Assembly (NCBI GenBank): GCA_011503125.2
Contig: WWBZ02000017.1
Coordinates: forward strand, 1-64,000
Reading direction: 5' to 3'
DNA from: Botryosphaeria dothidea
Taxonomy: Eukaryota > Ascomycota > Dothideomycetes > Botryosphaeriales > Botryosphaeriaceae
DNA: 64,000 bases
Every line of letters starts with the position of its first letter. Within the stretch, counting starts at the first letter, position 1. Below the pieces are notes generated by a model. That model worked only from the letters and a program-made list of their open reading frames with translations. It made no database searches and had not been told where the DNA came from. Positions 10,701 through 20,451 of this stretch are shown piece after piece. The position numbers were made by a program, and so were the translations under genes.

Positions 10701-11866
10701 CCAATGGGAGTAGGACTATCCTCATCCTTAAGCCTTTCCCGTGCGGCCTTGGCTAGTGCTCTCTGTTGCACCGCCTGTGAGGGTTTGATGTACATGAGGC
10801 AGACCTGCTGGCCTTGGCGTCTCATACGCTTGAATGCCTCTCCTGAGATTGTCTGGACGTCGACTTGAGGTTCAGTGGCTGCTAATTGCTTACGCGAAGC
10901 CTTACTCTTAGCCTTATGCCTTTTCCTCGTAGTCCTTCGTGACGTATGCTGTACTTGTTCGTCGGGAATACTAGACTCGGTTGGTCTTACTCCGCTTGAG
11001 GTGCTGCATTTTACCGAGGAGGCGGCGTCTCGTACGCTACTGTCCTGGTCCTGTTTTACGCTTTCCTTAAGGTTGCCGTTGATGCTGCCGTCGCTGGGCC
11101 TTACGCCATCATTGCCGTTGATGCTGCCGTCACTGGGCCTCACGCCATCGTGGCTAGAGTCGTATCTTAAGTCGGGGGTATCGTTTCGCTTAGTAGGGCT
11201 TATTCCTGCAATAGGGTTGCATTTTACCGAGGAGGCTTCGCTACTTGCGTCGCAGTCCTGGTGCTGACTTACACCACTATCGGAGTCGCCTACACAGTTG
11301 CCACATTCAGGCCTTACACTGGCTACTTCCCGTGTTGATGTCGATAGGAGCTTTCGAAGGGTATCCAACAACCCATTCTCCTTCTGTAATCCTTGTTTTC
11401 GTAGGAGGTCCTCGAGCTCCTCTCGAAAGATAATGGAGTCTCCTTCTCCGAAGTCGAAGATAGGTTTCTGTGTCCGGATCCAGGGCATACCTAGAATGAT
11501 ATCGTGCCCAGGAATACGTTGGACGTCGAGGGAAATCCGTTCTTGATGGTTCCCTATCTGGAGGGTTGCTTCCTCCGTTTCTATCTTTACCCAGCCTTCT
11601 CCGTAGGCTGCCTGGGATCCGTCGAATCCACTGAGGGGATACGGTTCCTGTTTCTTGCGGTATGGGATATTCATCTTCTGCACAAGCTCGTTGTGGATGA
11701 AATTTCCGCTTGATCCTGTATCGATCAGGATTCTAGTGGGTACTCCGTTGAGTATTCCTTGTGTCTTGAACTGTTTCCATAGGTTTGGTCCGGTAAGAGT
11801 TTCCGTTTCCGATGTGCGCGATACCATATGAAGGGACCTAGACTGTGGCCCCTGGGTTGGTCCCAT
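6950..11866 (-). CDS. pol: Ty3-A Pol polyprotein (protease, RT, RNase H, integrase, chromodomain), 1638 aa
   Basis: Aspartic protease with DTG at residues 49-51. Reverse transcriptase about 470-670 with FVPKKNGKLRLCVDYRQLN and the catalytic YLDDILIF near 610. RNase H near 750-870 (ETDASGFALGACL). Integrase with an H-H-C-C zinc module near 970-1010, then the catalytic core (TLDFITKLP; VSDRDK; PQTDGQTERMNR), and a GPF motif near 1280. Chromodomain about 1340-1382 (YLVKWEGY), which marks chromoviruses and is thought to steer integration to chromatin. The ATG lies 14 nt beyond the gag stop in another frame, so separate initiation or bypass is likely. The last ~255 residues (Pro/Gln/Thr/Arg-rich) have no domain and lie opposite the antisense gene, so they may be passively open. 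No internal stop. Confidence 0.95.
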   Translation of the reverse strand: MGPTQGPQSRSLHMVSRTSETETLTGPNLWKQFKTQGILNGVPTRILIDTGSSGNFIHNELVQKMNIPYRKKQEPYPLSGFDGSQAAYGEGWVKIETEEATLQIGNHQERISLDVQRIPGHDIILGMPWIRTQKPIFDFGEGDSIIFREELEDLLRKQGLQKENGLLDTLRKLLSTSTREVASVRPECGNCVGDSDSGVSQHQDCDASSEASSVKCNPIAGISPTKRNDTPDLRYDSSHDGVRPSDGSINGNDGVRPSDGSINGNLKESVKQDQDSSVRDAASSVKCSTSSGVRPTESSIPDEQVQHTSRRTTRKRHKAKSKASRKQLAATEPQVDVQTISGEAFKRMRRQGQQVCLMYIKPSQAVQQRALAKAARERLKDEDSPTPIGGDDPARIRRGQHGSLETWNNPYGEPPIPEMETVPSEYWDLKAVCQERGKGDLPKHQPWDHEIPLKPGTKPAYKPIYSLSAKEMEALREYIEKNLERGYIRPSTSSAGYPILFVPKKNGKLRLCVDYRQLNDITIKNRYPLPRIDELQDKLGKAKYFTKLDLREGYHLVRIKEGEEWKTAFRTRLGLYEYTVMPFGLTNAPATFQNLVNDTLREYLDIFCLAYLDDILIFSETLEDHKKHVRKVLEALQAKNLSIAPEKCEWHVQRTEFLGFVITPGHVGMDDSKLDSIREWPVPKTIKEVQSFLGFANFYRKFIWNYSKVTEPLTRLTRKEHGFKWGDDQQQAFESLKRMFCEAPVLGIYDPDKPIEVETDASGFALGACLSQPDDQGRWHPIAFYSRKFTPAELNYDTHDKELLAIVSAFKQWRHYLEGASYQVVVHCDHQNLTRFTTTKELNRRQVRWSEEMASYDFKITHRKGVDNAAADALSRRVDYMEGRIEPHPAVFAVDSDGSLTLARPSFPMLRIESNPWHLKIREAYAQDSFAQELLALEDDPRIARDREGTLLFKGLIYVPARLREVLVKDIHEAPAHGHQGIDRTTERITRNFYFPGLRKTVQRIVSQCDLCIRSKAATHAPYGQLQPLEVPERPWQSVTLDFITKLPQSRDSLTGVKHDSILVFVDRLTKYAYFLPYLEASNAEQLAHTFLRYIFADHGMPEELVSDRDKLMRSEFWQTLMRQLGAKNKLSTTAHPQTDGQTERMNRTLEQYLRCFVNYPQDDWATWLPMAQFAYNSAKQESTNVSPFFANYGFEPDAYREAIPSRKLAQQGVLKAEQLKELHKAISLDLEHVRIMMSKYYNRRHQAAPNLKRGDKVYLLTKNIKSKRPSDKLDFKKTGPFEISEKLGNVTYRLKLPATTRMNSTFHVALLEPAPENATIPETPEEIIPENPDAEEDEYPVEKILDCKRFGHQLKYLVKWEGYGNEDNQWVPKDDIHPDLVTEFHRQNPDLPRKRGRPRTRTARDPQDRGINGQNSQAQESTEISHQPQARRQTRQTQPHAAQQDPPSRDVAVLTRTDPQNSQGQERTPHPRPAQPATPPLPDDHAHPTRPNYQTQQEEPCNHAPPTNAGWPATVSNEQQQSLALSPGIAGPPHDDDASPLAPAVSALALPPEQHGAYQDQPEKPETSLEPRPPWPLTSPTRGEDLRLENVSKHPGQKKRPPTSRKRHLLRITHRSTLRNTSTTTIVFRSNLTRPTV
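7056..7102 (+). other. Predicted 47-bp intron of the antisense gene
   Basis: GTAGGT at the donor, a GCTCAC branch-like site at 7088-7093, a T-rich stretch, and TTTCTAG at the acceptor. The length is typical of filamentous-fungal introns. Splicing joins the phase-1 exon end to the coiled-coil frame. Confidence 0.6.
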
Positions 11867-11880
11867 TGCCGTAGGGCCGT

Positions 11881-13710
11881 CTAGTTTTTTGGCATAGGGT
11901 AGCCGTAGACTTCACTGTGCATATAGTCTTCCCATTCGTTGACTTGGAGATATGCTTGCTTCCAGTTGGTCCATTTGTCGGAGTTCTGCTTCCTTCGCCA
12001 GTAGACTTTGTCCTTTCGAACCTGATATCTAAAGGTTGGTCGATTGAGCTTCTTGTCCGGAATCCACTGGAGTGTACGATGCTGGATCGTTGCCGTGCCG
12101 TACTGGCAGAGAATCCGTGCTAGTTCCCGGAGGGAGTCGTAGTCTGCTTGCTCGCGTGCTGAGGTTCCTTGGTGGTGGCGTTCGACGAGTGTCGTTTCTT
12201 TGGTCACCGGAAGTTCGTACTTCTTCCCGTCTTGTTCAATTCGGGTTTCCCAAAGGGTGTTCTGACGCCATCCCCAAATGACCGTAAGCGCGATGCCTTT
12301 CTGATGCGGAATCCAGATTGTTTGACTAAGATTGCCCCATTCGTCCCGTAGGTGGTTGCCAATGCCGTATCTTTTAGCGAGAACTTCTAACGAGACGAGG
12401 GTGTCTAGTTTGTCCGATGGTATAGGTGCATTATCTGACTGCGTTTCACTAGTACTCTCGTATAGTTCTCCTGTTTCGCTGTTGACAAGTTCGTCGTCTA
12501 GAGGGAAACTATCGATGATATCGTCGGTTTCGATGACTTCTTCGTTCCTGGTCATCATACCGAAGTTTCGAGGTTCGTGGGGGTACCATCCAGAGATATC
12601 CTTGCTGGTTTGGTGCGTCTGACAGCCGTCATCGTAACAGGCTGTCCAGTGTAGCGTATCGTGGTTGTCTTGGCGAGATGCAACCGACGCTTCACGCTGA
12701 GCGCTCGAAGTCTGCTTGTTGTCCTTCTTGCTGCGAGGGTTCTGCGGACACTTAGGAGAGAAGTGTTTGTCACTGCCGCAGGTGATGCAGAGTCGATCCT
12801 TATAGCGCTGTTTCTGCTCATCCGTCCAGTTCGGGTTAGGTCCCTTGGGCTTCTTGTTGTTGTGACCATTGTTGCCCTTCTTGGAATCCTGTCTGTTGGC
12901 CGCGTCGAGGGCCATAGCGTCTCCGCCTTCGAGGGTTGTTCTTTCACGGCGGGGCTTCGAGGTGTTGGATTGTCGAGAACCCATCTTCCATTCGTACATG
13001 CGACCGTCGATCTGAGACGCAAGGTCTACCATCTTCTGAAAGGTAGGTGGGTATTCGTGAGTGATCATGTTCTTCTTGACTTCGTCCTTCAGGCCTTTAT
13101 AGAAGAGGTCGCGGAAAGTCTCGTCTGACCATTCGAGGTAGGCTGCAAGCTGCTGAAACTTGGTTGCGTAGACAGTTACAGATCCCATCTGTCTAACGGT
13201 CATAATATCGTTAGAGGCTTTGCGGACTTCGTCCCGATCGTTGAAAGTGGCCCTAAGGTTGTCTGCGAATCCCGTGTAGGTGTCGAAGATTTCCTTGGTC
13301 TTTGCCCGTCTCTTCTCGAGAGAGTGTTCGTTGGCTAGGTGGTCGCGAAGGTATGGTTCCATCCATGCTTCTGCCGTTCCTCTGAGGTAGGTTGATGCGA
13401 AGAGCACTTCTTCGGCGTCGTTGTCGAATTGTGCTTGGTTAAACTGGAGGTAGCGTTGCATCTGGAGTAGGAAGGATTGGAGCTTCTTCCTGTCCCCATC
13501 GAACTTCTCGGGTGCCGCTACTTTAACCTTAGTAGCGCTCCGCTTTGTCGTGTGCTCGATCAGTCGAGCGTTCTGAGCTTTCAACTCCTCGATGAGTTGT
13601 AAGAGCTCAGCTCTGGTAGGCTCTGTTTGCAGCGCGGGCGGAGCACGCCCTGGGGCACCCTCAGCGCGGCCCTCCGTTGGGTCGACGTCCATCTGAGATC
13701 CTGGTGCCAT
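11881..13710 (-). CDS. gag: Ty3-A Gag capsid/nucleocapsid protein, 609 aa
   Basis: The start MAPGSQMDVD lies about 100 nt after the 5' LTR. An N-terminal coiled-coil-like segment is followed by a Ty3-type capsid region (residues ~65-230, with FDGDRKKLQSFLLQMQRYL). Next comes one CCHC zinc knuckle, CITCGSDKHFSPKC (near 307-320), for binding element RNA. The C-terminal ~250 residues are less typical, containing a Trp-rich segment and an acidic stretch. The frame is fully open, matching a young copy. RIPed counterparts of the same gene lie at 4860-6271, 14291-14625 and 20071-20355. Confidence 0.93.
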   Translation of the reverse strand: MAPGSQMDVDPTEGRAEGAPGRAPPALQTEPTRAELLQLIEELKAQNARLIEHTTKRSATKVKVAAPEKFDGDRKKLQSFLLQMQRYLQFNQAQFDNDAEEVLFASTYLRGTAEAWMEPYLRDHLANEHSLEKRRAKTKEIFDTYTGFADNLRATFNDRDEVRKASNDIMTVRQMGSVTVYATKFQQLAAYLEWSDETFRDLFYKGLKDEVKKNMITHEYPPTFQKMVDLASQIDGRMYEWKMGSRQSNTSKPRRERTTLEGGDAMALDAANRQDSKKGNNGHNNKKPKGPNPNWTDEQKQRYKDRLCITCGSDKHFSPKCPQNPRSKKDNKQTSSAQREASVASRQDNHDTLHWTACYDDGCQTHQTSKDISGWYPHEPRNFGMMTRNEEVIETDDIIDSFPLDDELVNSETGELYESTSETQSDNAPIPSDKLDTLVSLEVLAKRYGIGNHLRDEWGNLSQTIWIPHQKGIALTVIWGWRQNTLWETRIEQDGKKYELPVTKETTLVERHHQGTSAREQADYDSLRELARILCQYGTATIQHRTLQWIPDKKLNRPTFRYQVRKDKVYWRRKQNSDKWTNWKQAYLQVNEWEDYMHSEVYGYPMPKN

Positions 13711-13797
13711 TGTATGCTTTCCCTAAACGCGTTAGGCGGGGTGATACTTAACCTAATAACTCGTTCTTCCTGAACGGTCCCTCTCCTTGCAAGGATG

Positions 13798-13807
13798 GTG
13801 GTCAAAG
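13798..13807 (-). other. Ty3-A primer-binding site, candidate self-priming
   Basis: Directly after the 5' LTR the element sense strand reads CTTTGACCACC, which I do not recognise as a tRNA 3' end. TTGACCAC within it is the exact reverse complement of GTGGTCAA inside the LTR (plus-strand 13986-13993). That segment lies about 35-45 nt downstream of the LTR TATATAAA, close to the expected transcript start. This fits Tf1/sushi-type self-priming, but only 8 nt pair. Confidence 0.5.
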
Positions 13808-14285
13808 TGTAACGAGCGGGCCTCTACCTCTAAGGATCCAAACACCAAAGAGGGTGGAAACCTGTCGAGGGTTTTCCTTGAGTGGGTACAAGAAGAGGTA
13901 CGTGAGGAACGAGTAGACGACTGAAGACTGAGCACTGCGTGCGAAGGCCTTGTTACTAACAATTGGTGCTGAATTGTTATTGAAGTTGACCACGAAGGTC
14001 AAAGCTATCTAGAGAGCGTGGTTTATATACGTAGGAGAGTTCTATACAATCTATGTGCTCAATAGGCGGGTTGCGCTCAATGGCGCGTAGTCTTCTGAGC
14101 GAGCTGTTGTGATTGAGCAGGATGGCTCAGTAGGTGGGGCCCGCTCAGGCAGCCTTGGCAATCTGAGCGGGTGGGTCTAGTTGAGCGCGAGGTCACGTGA
14201 CCTCGGATCTTTATGACCCCGACTTCTGTTGTTCCGGCGGGGCTGATCCCTAACTTCCTCAACCTGTGGAGGCTGCGCCGTAACA
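13808..14285 (-). repeat. Ty3-A 5' LTR
   Basis: 478 bp, identical by eye to 6272-6749. As the 5' LTR it supplies the promoter for gag-pol: a CGTATATAAACC TATA box on the minus strand near 14025-14035, followed by the inverted repeat that contains the GTGGTCAA primer partner. Confidence 0.95.
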
Positions 14286-14625
14286 TCTTTAGGCCCTTAT
14301 AGAAGAGGTCGCGGAAAGTCTCGTCTAACTATTCGAGGTAGGCTATAAGCTACTAAAACTTAGTTACGTAGATAGCTATAGATCCTATCTATCTAGCGGT
14401 TATAATATCGTTAGAGGCTTTACGGACTTCGTCTCGATCGTTAAAAGTAGCCCTAAGGTTATCTACGAATCCCGTATAGATGTCGAAGATTTCCTTAGTC
14501 TTTACTCTTCTCTTCTCGAGAGAGTATTCGTTAGATAGGTAGTCGCGAAGGTATAGTTCTATCTATGCCTCTGCCGTTCCTCTAAGGTAGGTTAATACGA
14601 AGAGTACTTTCTCGGCGTTATTATC
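14286..14625 (-). pseudogene. Old RIPed Ty3-A copy, gag fragment
   Basis: It begins with the TCTTT target duplication of the young element and continues the gag relic that stops at 6271. It aligns with 13084-13427 of the intact gag, with many CA-to-TA and TG-to-TA changes. It ends at TTATC (14621-14625), the target site of the Copia element. Confidence 0.88.
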
Positions 14626-14773
14626 TATTATATTATTAATAAATAACGATGATCTATTAATAATTAGCATGAAGAGGAAGAGGGTAGGTAACCCGCTTGC
14701 CTCTTATACGAGTGATTATGGCTAAGCTATATAGTATAATATAAGGAGACCTTAAAACACGTGATATCTAATA
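14626..14773 (-). repeat. Copia 3' LTR, RIPed
   Basis: 148 bp. Same length and order as the right LTR, but TG has become TA and CA has become TA at many sites; for example the terminal TGTT reads TATT and the terminal CAACA reads TAATA. The difference between the two LTRs is therefore mostly RIP and cannot be used as an age clock. Confidence 0.93.
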
Positions 14774-14921
14774 TACCCTCTTCGCGTAGTGCTCGAATAG
14801 GCAGTGCGCGATAATCTATTTATTATTGACCTCCTAAAATAGCAAAAAGGAGCGTAATTGCCGAAACACGTAAATGAAATAATAACAGTCTAGTTAAACG
14901 GCGTATACGCCGTACTTACTA

Positions 14922-17900
14922 TTATAGCGATAATAGGCCTAAGCCCTGCACGAAGTGGACGTGCTTTTACTTTAATAACGGCTTTATTAGTCCGTCTACT
15001 ATTATCTGCGCTATTAGTATCTATCGGAAGTAGACATTGCCTGCTAGAGTCTCTTATCTGAGCTAGTGGTAATAAATATCAACGTGGCGGAGCTTCGTGA
15101 CGAGCTTACCGACGTTTTCCTCTATAAGACGGAGTATTTGCTTGTTATCGCACTCGATTTGGATAAGGTAACCTGGCTCAAATTGGATACCCCTGAAGAA
15201 GCGTTTCCACTAGTACCCTTGCTTAGCGGTTTCTGATAGAGCGAGGAGCTCTACTTCTGTTATTAAGGTTGTAACTATAGGTTGCTTAGAAGCCTTCCAG
15301 TCCACGGGTCCGTCGAATAGTATTATAAGTGATCCTTAATGGCTGCGGCGTGTGGCCGTGTTATTGGCGAAGAATGCATCACTGCTGGGAACGAAGATAC
15401 GTTGATCATCTACTGCATTGCCGTTGTATATAATTGCGAGGTCCTTAGTATTTATAAGGTATTCTAGCAGGCGCTGGGCAAGATAGAGATGCCGCTTAGA
15501 GGGATTAGTAAGGTAGGTAGAGAGGGCTAAATAGGCGTGGCCTATATTAGGTCTCGTGCTGATGGCAGCGAACTGGGCAGATCCTATCTTACTCTGGAAC
15601 GTGTGGATGTCTTAGGGTATTGCGTAACCCTCGTTGTTTGGTGTAGGTAGGTCCTCTACTAGCAGAGGCGTGGCAACCGATAACTCTTTAACGTTGTATT
15701 TCGCCTTAAGGCTATTGAGGTAGGACTCTTATGAGAGCCATAATAATTGCTTATTGCGATCACGGACGATTCGCAATGCTAAGAACCACTATACTTCTTC
15801 TATCTTGCGTATCTCGTAGCGCTAAAAGAGGTCTTATTCGAATACGTGCGCGAATGGCTTATCCTTCTTAGGAAAGGCCATAATAATATCGTCTATAAAG
15901 AAGAATACGAAGAGGTGTTCGTTCGCATAGAGATATGGCGCATCTGGCATAGGCTCTAGTCCTAGGTCTTTAAGCGTGGCTTAAAAGTGCTTTTGCCATA
16001 ACGCTGGCGACTCTTTAAGCCTATAGAGAGCTTTCTTAAGCAACAAGATCTTCCTATAAGGAAGTATTATACCTTCTAGTGCTCGGCAGAAGGTTGGTTG
16101 ATCGAGAGGGATATGAGGAAAGGCATTGACAACGTTATATTGCTACATCTCGAGGTCGAATACGCAGACAATCGCCATAAGCGTACGAAAGATGCGGAAG
16201 GCAAGGGTAGCCGCATATGTGTCTTGATAGGAGACTTGAAGATCACCTCGTACGCACACTCGTGCCTTAATCTTGGTGAGATATCCCTTCTCATCGAATT
16301 TGTATTTAAAGACCCATGTAAGAGGAATTACCTCTTTATTGGCCTTGCATACTTAATCTTCGTCCATAACGATCCACACCCCCTTACTATTGGCTTCCTA
16401 CAACTCACGATAGAGTACTTAAAAGAGATAAGGCTTTAGTTGGTGCTTGAGGATGTCCTTATAACAACGAGGCTCGGGCGGTAGTTCTTCCCGATAAATG
16501 CGTGGCAGAGGAGGAAGCTTCTCTAGTTGATGTAAGGGTGGAGGATCCTCTTATATAGTGGGTTAAGCCTCGAGAGGGCCTGTGTTGCCTAATGTTGCCT
16601 GAGGCGTATACTCGTAATTGCCCGTAGGAGCGTTTCTGAGTAGTGCACACATGCTCGCGGCGAGAAAGGTCTACTCACAGTGAGCGTTGCTGATGACCTT
16701 AGCGGTATACGCGACTCTTCTTCGATTCCTTAGACCCTCGATAATGAGGTTCGGGTTGGGGTCCGCGTTGATATAAGCTGCAAGGGGTGCACGATTGCCT
16801 CGTGCTGCTCCTGGGTCAGGCTTAGTATCGTATTAAACAGGGAGGAGACGACTAAGGCGTCTCTCTTGCTAGTATTCGTCTTCCTTACCCCCTGAGGTGG
16901 GCGAGTCTCTAAGAGTAGATGACGGTAAGACGTCATCACTTAGCGGTTGTAGTATGCTATCGTCCCTGGTGGACGGCGATGGTATAAGCAGGTAAGTAGA
17001 CTGCTTATCTGGCTTGTTAGGCGGCGTGCCTAGATGTTGTTGATCGTCTAGTGATGCAGTAGACTATTTAGTCACTTCTGCGGATCCGGCATGAGTGACT
17101 TGCTCCTTATCTAACGACGAGTCGGATGTGATGAGGTCTTCTAAGTTTAGACGTACGCGAGGAACAACCTCCTGGGGCTCCTCTTCTACGTCTTAGATTT
17201 CGTGATAGTCCTCTTGCTTATCTAGTGAGTATATTAATAACTCGTCAAAACTGACGTCTCTTGAGCGGATAATACGGTCTCCTGGTGGATACCATATCCG
17301 GTAGATATTAGTGGAGTCGTAACTAACAAGATAGCCAACGAGGGCTCGTTCTTATAGCTTCTCGCTACGCGGGATATTCTTGTTAAGAGCGTAGGCTTTG
17401 CAGCCATAGACTCTCATGTGGGCTATATTTGGCTTGGTGCCATGAGCAAGTTCGAAGGGCGTCTTCTACTTGAGGACTTTGCTTGGCGTCCGATTGTGTA
17501 TGTACGTTGCTGCTAGGACTGTCTCTGGCCATAGGCGTTTAGGGAGGTTTGCCCCGATACGCATTGCTCGTGCTTTGATGATAATAGACTGACTAGTTCT
17601 CTCGGCATGCCCGTTCTGAGTAGGTGTATAGGGTGCTGAGACCTCTATTGTGATTCCTCTTCGCTTGAGTTCAGCCTTAAACGCGGTGTTGAGTGATCTT
17701 TCGCCATCAGTTCGAAAGAACGCAGTGAGAGCGTCAAAGCGACGTTCGATCATACTTAGAATATCGAGAATGAGCGTATTGTAGTCTGATTTGAGTATAT
17801 AGGTGCGGGTAAAGACGTAGTTGCTCTTTGTACACTCGACGTGAGTGATCCACTCGTGTTGGTTGTACGCAGGAGTCATCTGAATGAGGTCAGATGACAC

Positions 17901-19610
17901 ACGGAAGAATGGTTCGTTGCGATCTTCCTCTGGTGATGAGTCTCGCACGATAAGCTGATGAGCTTTCGCACGTGCGCAGACGTCGTAGTGTGTAGACATG
18001 ATGTCGTTCGTAAACTCCACGCCGGTGACGGCCATAGGTAGTGCCTTAATAGCGTGGTGGTTGGCATGAGCAAAGACTCTATGCCACTGTTCGGCTGGGA
18101 GACTACGAATGGTCGCAGCACTCGTGATAGCTGATAAGGACTCTGCTTGGTGCAGTTCAAGGAAGAACTGTCCTTTAGATGGTACAAGGACGCATACTGT
18201 GGTGTTATCCTTGTAGAGACGAAGACTCTTAGTATCTATATGGACACCTTTCTCATTGCACTTGGCAATAGAAACAAGGTTTCCCATAAATAATGGGACG
18301 TAGGCTACGTCGCGAAGGGTGATAACCTTGCTCTTCTTTCCGTTGCGGGCATTAACCGTGATATTTCCGAAGCTCTTAATAGGCACACGCGTGTTGCCGC
18401 AGATTACGAAGTCGTCTGGGCCTGCGTTGCGTGTCTTGGTGAACCTTTTACGCATATACCGGTTACACACGTGATGAGTGGTACCAGTGTCTGTAATCCA
18501 TGAGAGCTCCAACGTGGTTGGACGGGAGTCTCGTTGTGTAGCGAATGACTGCGCAACAATGGCTGGGAAGGACTTGATAGAGCCTTGCTCGTCATTACTA
18601 TTGTCCTTACTGGCAGGTGCGTCAGGCTTGGGCTCCTTGCCCTTACCCTTATTGCCTTGTGTGTGAGGTGTTGGCGGTGAGCCGCGCTTCAGGGCAGTTT
18701 CCACCTGCGCTTTGATCTTGTCATTCTTTATGAGCTTAAGGATCTTATCCTGGACCTTCTTATTGGGTTTGAAGTCGGTTGGACGATCAGGTGCGTTCTG
18801 GTTGAGATAGAAGCAATGGATGTACCAGTGTGGGAGTCCATATAAGCACTTGGGAGGCTTCTACGGTTGCTCCTCGCCTCGCAGAGTGGCTGCGAAGGTC
18901 GCACGAGTCTTATTCGTTGTGAGCGCTTGCTTCTGACGAGCATGCTCACGATAGTCGACAATGACGTCTGAAACATCAAGCGTCTTGGTACCCAGTCGGA
19001 GCTCACGAAGGATAGGGCTGGCGTATTCTGAGTCGTGTTGCATGATAGGCTTGAGGAATACGTTTACTCCTCGAGAGCCTTCGACGTCAGAGAGGCTAAG
19101 AGAGCGTGCTTTGAACACATACTCTTCCCATTGTGTAAGCCACTTCTCAGTGTTCTGGGCGGTTGGAGGCTTCTTAAGCTCACGGAGCTTATTGAGAACG
19201 AACTCCTATTGTGTAGAGATAGAGGGTTGGAGTCGAGCTTTCAGGGCACGCAGCTGCGCATAGGGATGAGAATCCTCGATCTTGCGTAGAAGCGGCAGCA
19301 GTGGCTGAGACACTGAGTCCTCAACGAGTAATGAGAGGTCATTAAGCTCTCGTATCTGCCTATCGTACTCTTTCTTATCCTCCTTGTAGTCCTCGCGCTT
19401 CCACTTATGCTCCTTACGAGCAGCGTCGGTAATGGTACCTATTGGTAGAGGAGGCTTGGTGGGCGCGATTGGTTGTTGCGGACGTGAGTCCTTGGTTAGG
19501 TCGATGTAGTCGTATACGCGAGCCTTCTTTGCACGCGATTGGATAATAAAGAACTATTTATCCTAGTCTTGTGACGACTTGAGGACGATGATTGGCTTCG
19601 AAGACGACAT
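14922..19610 (-). pseudogene. Copia Gag-Pol polyprotein relic (protease, integrase, RT, RNase H)
   Basis: A single frame from MSSSKPIIVLK (ATG 19608-19610) to a stop at 14922-14924, about 1562 codons, interrupted by several TAG/TAA. Order: Gag (19600-18850); a degenerate zinc knuckle ending HWYIHCFYLN near 18830; protease WITDTGTTHHVC near 18500; integrase with a PTQNGHAERTSQS block near 17600 (open stretch 17466-18704); RT core with a FIDDIIMAF catalytic block near 15880; RNase H with DWKASKQP near 15300 and HVDIYYH near 15080. Protease-integrase-RT-RNase H is the Copia order. The absence of visible frameshifts shows that decay was by base substitution. Confidence 0.9.
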
Positions 19611-19900
19611 GGTGGATGACGAACAAGTGTTATTCGTCAGTCGATATGGTATAGCTAACCAAAAGGGTTGAAGCTAGCTAGGACCAGGTATCAGACACTT
19701 GAGATGCTCAATAATGAGGCAAATAGCTGTGTCGTAATGACTATTAATAAAACGACGCGTGGAGGGAAGCCGTCGCACGGTCGCAATATGTTGTTAGAGG
19801 CTAAAACAATACCGTGTCCTTCTAGATGCCGCAGAGAGGACGTTATAAGCGTTTAGGACGCTTATATAGAGATCAAACGATGAATAACGACTTTAGAAGT

Positions 19901-19917
19901 GATTCCGGGCTCATAAC
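19901..19917 (-). other. Copia primer-binding site matching half tRNA-iMet
   Basis: The plus strand reads GATTCCGGGCTCATAAC immediately before the LTR. GGGCTCATAAC resembles the anticodon arm (CAU loop) of eukaryotic initiator tRNA-Met. Copia-type elements are known to prime from such an internal half-tRNA rather than from the tRNA 3' end. Confidence 0.75.
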
Positions 19918-20065
19918 TGTTATATTGTTGATGAATAACGATGATCTATTGATGATTGGCATGAAGAGGAAGAGGGTGGGTGACCCGCTTGCCTCTTATA
20001 CGAGTGATTGTGGCTAAGCTATGTGGTGTGATATAAGGAGACCTTAAAACACGTGATATCCAACA
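19918..20065 (-). repeat. Copia 5' LTR, not RIPed
   Basis: 148 bp, TGTTATATTG...ATATCCAACA. It retains CpA and TpG, in contrast to its partner at 14626-14773. TTATC follows directly as the target duplication. Confidence 0.94.
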
Positions 20066-20451
20066 TTATCGAATTATACTTAGTTAAACTAGAGGTAGCG
20101 TTGTATCTAGAGTAGAAAGAATTAGAGCTTCTTCCTATCCCTATTAAACTTCTCGGGTACCGCTACTTTAACCTTAGTAGCGCTCCGTTTTATCTAGTAC
20201 GCTAGTAGGCGCTCGATCTGGGCTTTTTATTCCTAAACGAGTGCCTAGAGTTCTTCTCGAGTAGGCTCTGTTTACTACGCGGGCGGAGCACGCCCCTAAG
20301 CACCCTTAGCGCGACCCTCTATTAGGTCGACATCTATCTAAGATCCCGGTGCCATCGTATACTTTCCCTAAACGCGTTAGGCGGGGTAATACTTAACCTA
20401 ATAAACTCGTTTCTAAAAAGGTCCCTCTCCTTGCAAGGATGGTAGTCAAAG
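20066..20451 (-). pseudogene. Old RIPed Ty3-A copy, gag start and leader
   Basis: This continues the relic from 14625. It aligns with 13428-13807 of the young element, including the gag start MAPGS (ATG at 20353-20355) and the leader with the CCTTGCAAGGATGG segment. RIP changes are abundant and several codons are stops. Confidence 0.87.

Larger units (their letters stand above)
6272..14285 (-). mobile_element. Intact Ty3/gypsy chromovirus, family A (8014 bp)
   Basis: A complete LTR retrotransposon in minus orientation. It has 478-bp LTRs at 6272-6749 and 13808-14285 that look identical by eye, and a 5-bp target duplication TCTTT (6267-6271 and 14286-14290). It carries open gag and pol with a chromodomain, a G-rich polypurine tract and a candidate self-priming site. 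CpA and TpG are normal, so it has escaped RIP although a RIPed relative lies on both sides. It also carries an antisense gene at 6848-7722 (+). Identical LTRs and open frames mean a recent insertion. Confidence 0.96.
14626..20065 (-). mobile_element. Ty1/Copia retrotransposon (5440 bp), partly RIPed
   Basis: Two 148-bp LTRs (14626-14773 and 19918-20065), a 5-bp target duplication TTATC (14621-14625 and 20066-20070), a tRNA-iMet-like primer site next to the 5' LTR, and one long polyprotein frame. The half nearest the right LTR keeps many CpA/TpG. The left half and left LTR are strongly RIPed. It inserted into the gag of the old Ty3-A copy. Confidence 0.95.

Noticed and set aside
10875..11267. 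130-codon plus ORF with internal repeats (SLGLTPSLPLM...)
   Set aside because: Antisense of a Ser/Gly-rich repeated stretch of Pol (GVRPSDGSING). Pol is the supported frame.
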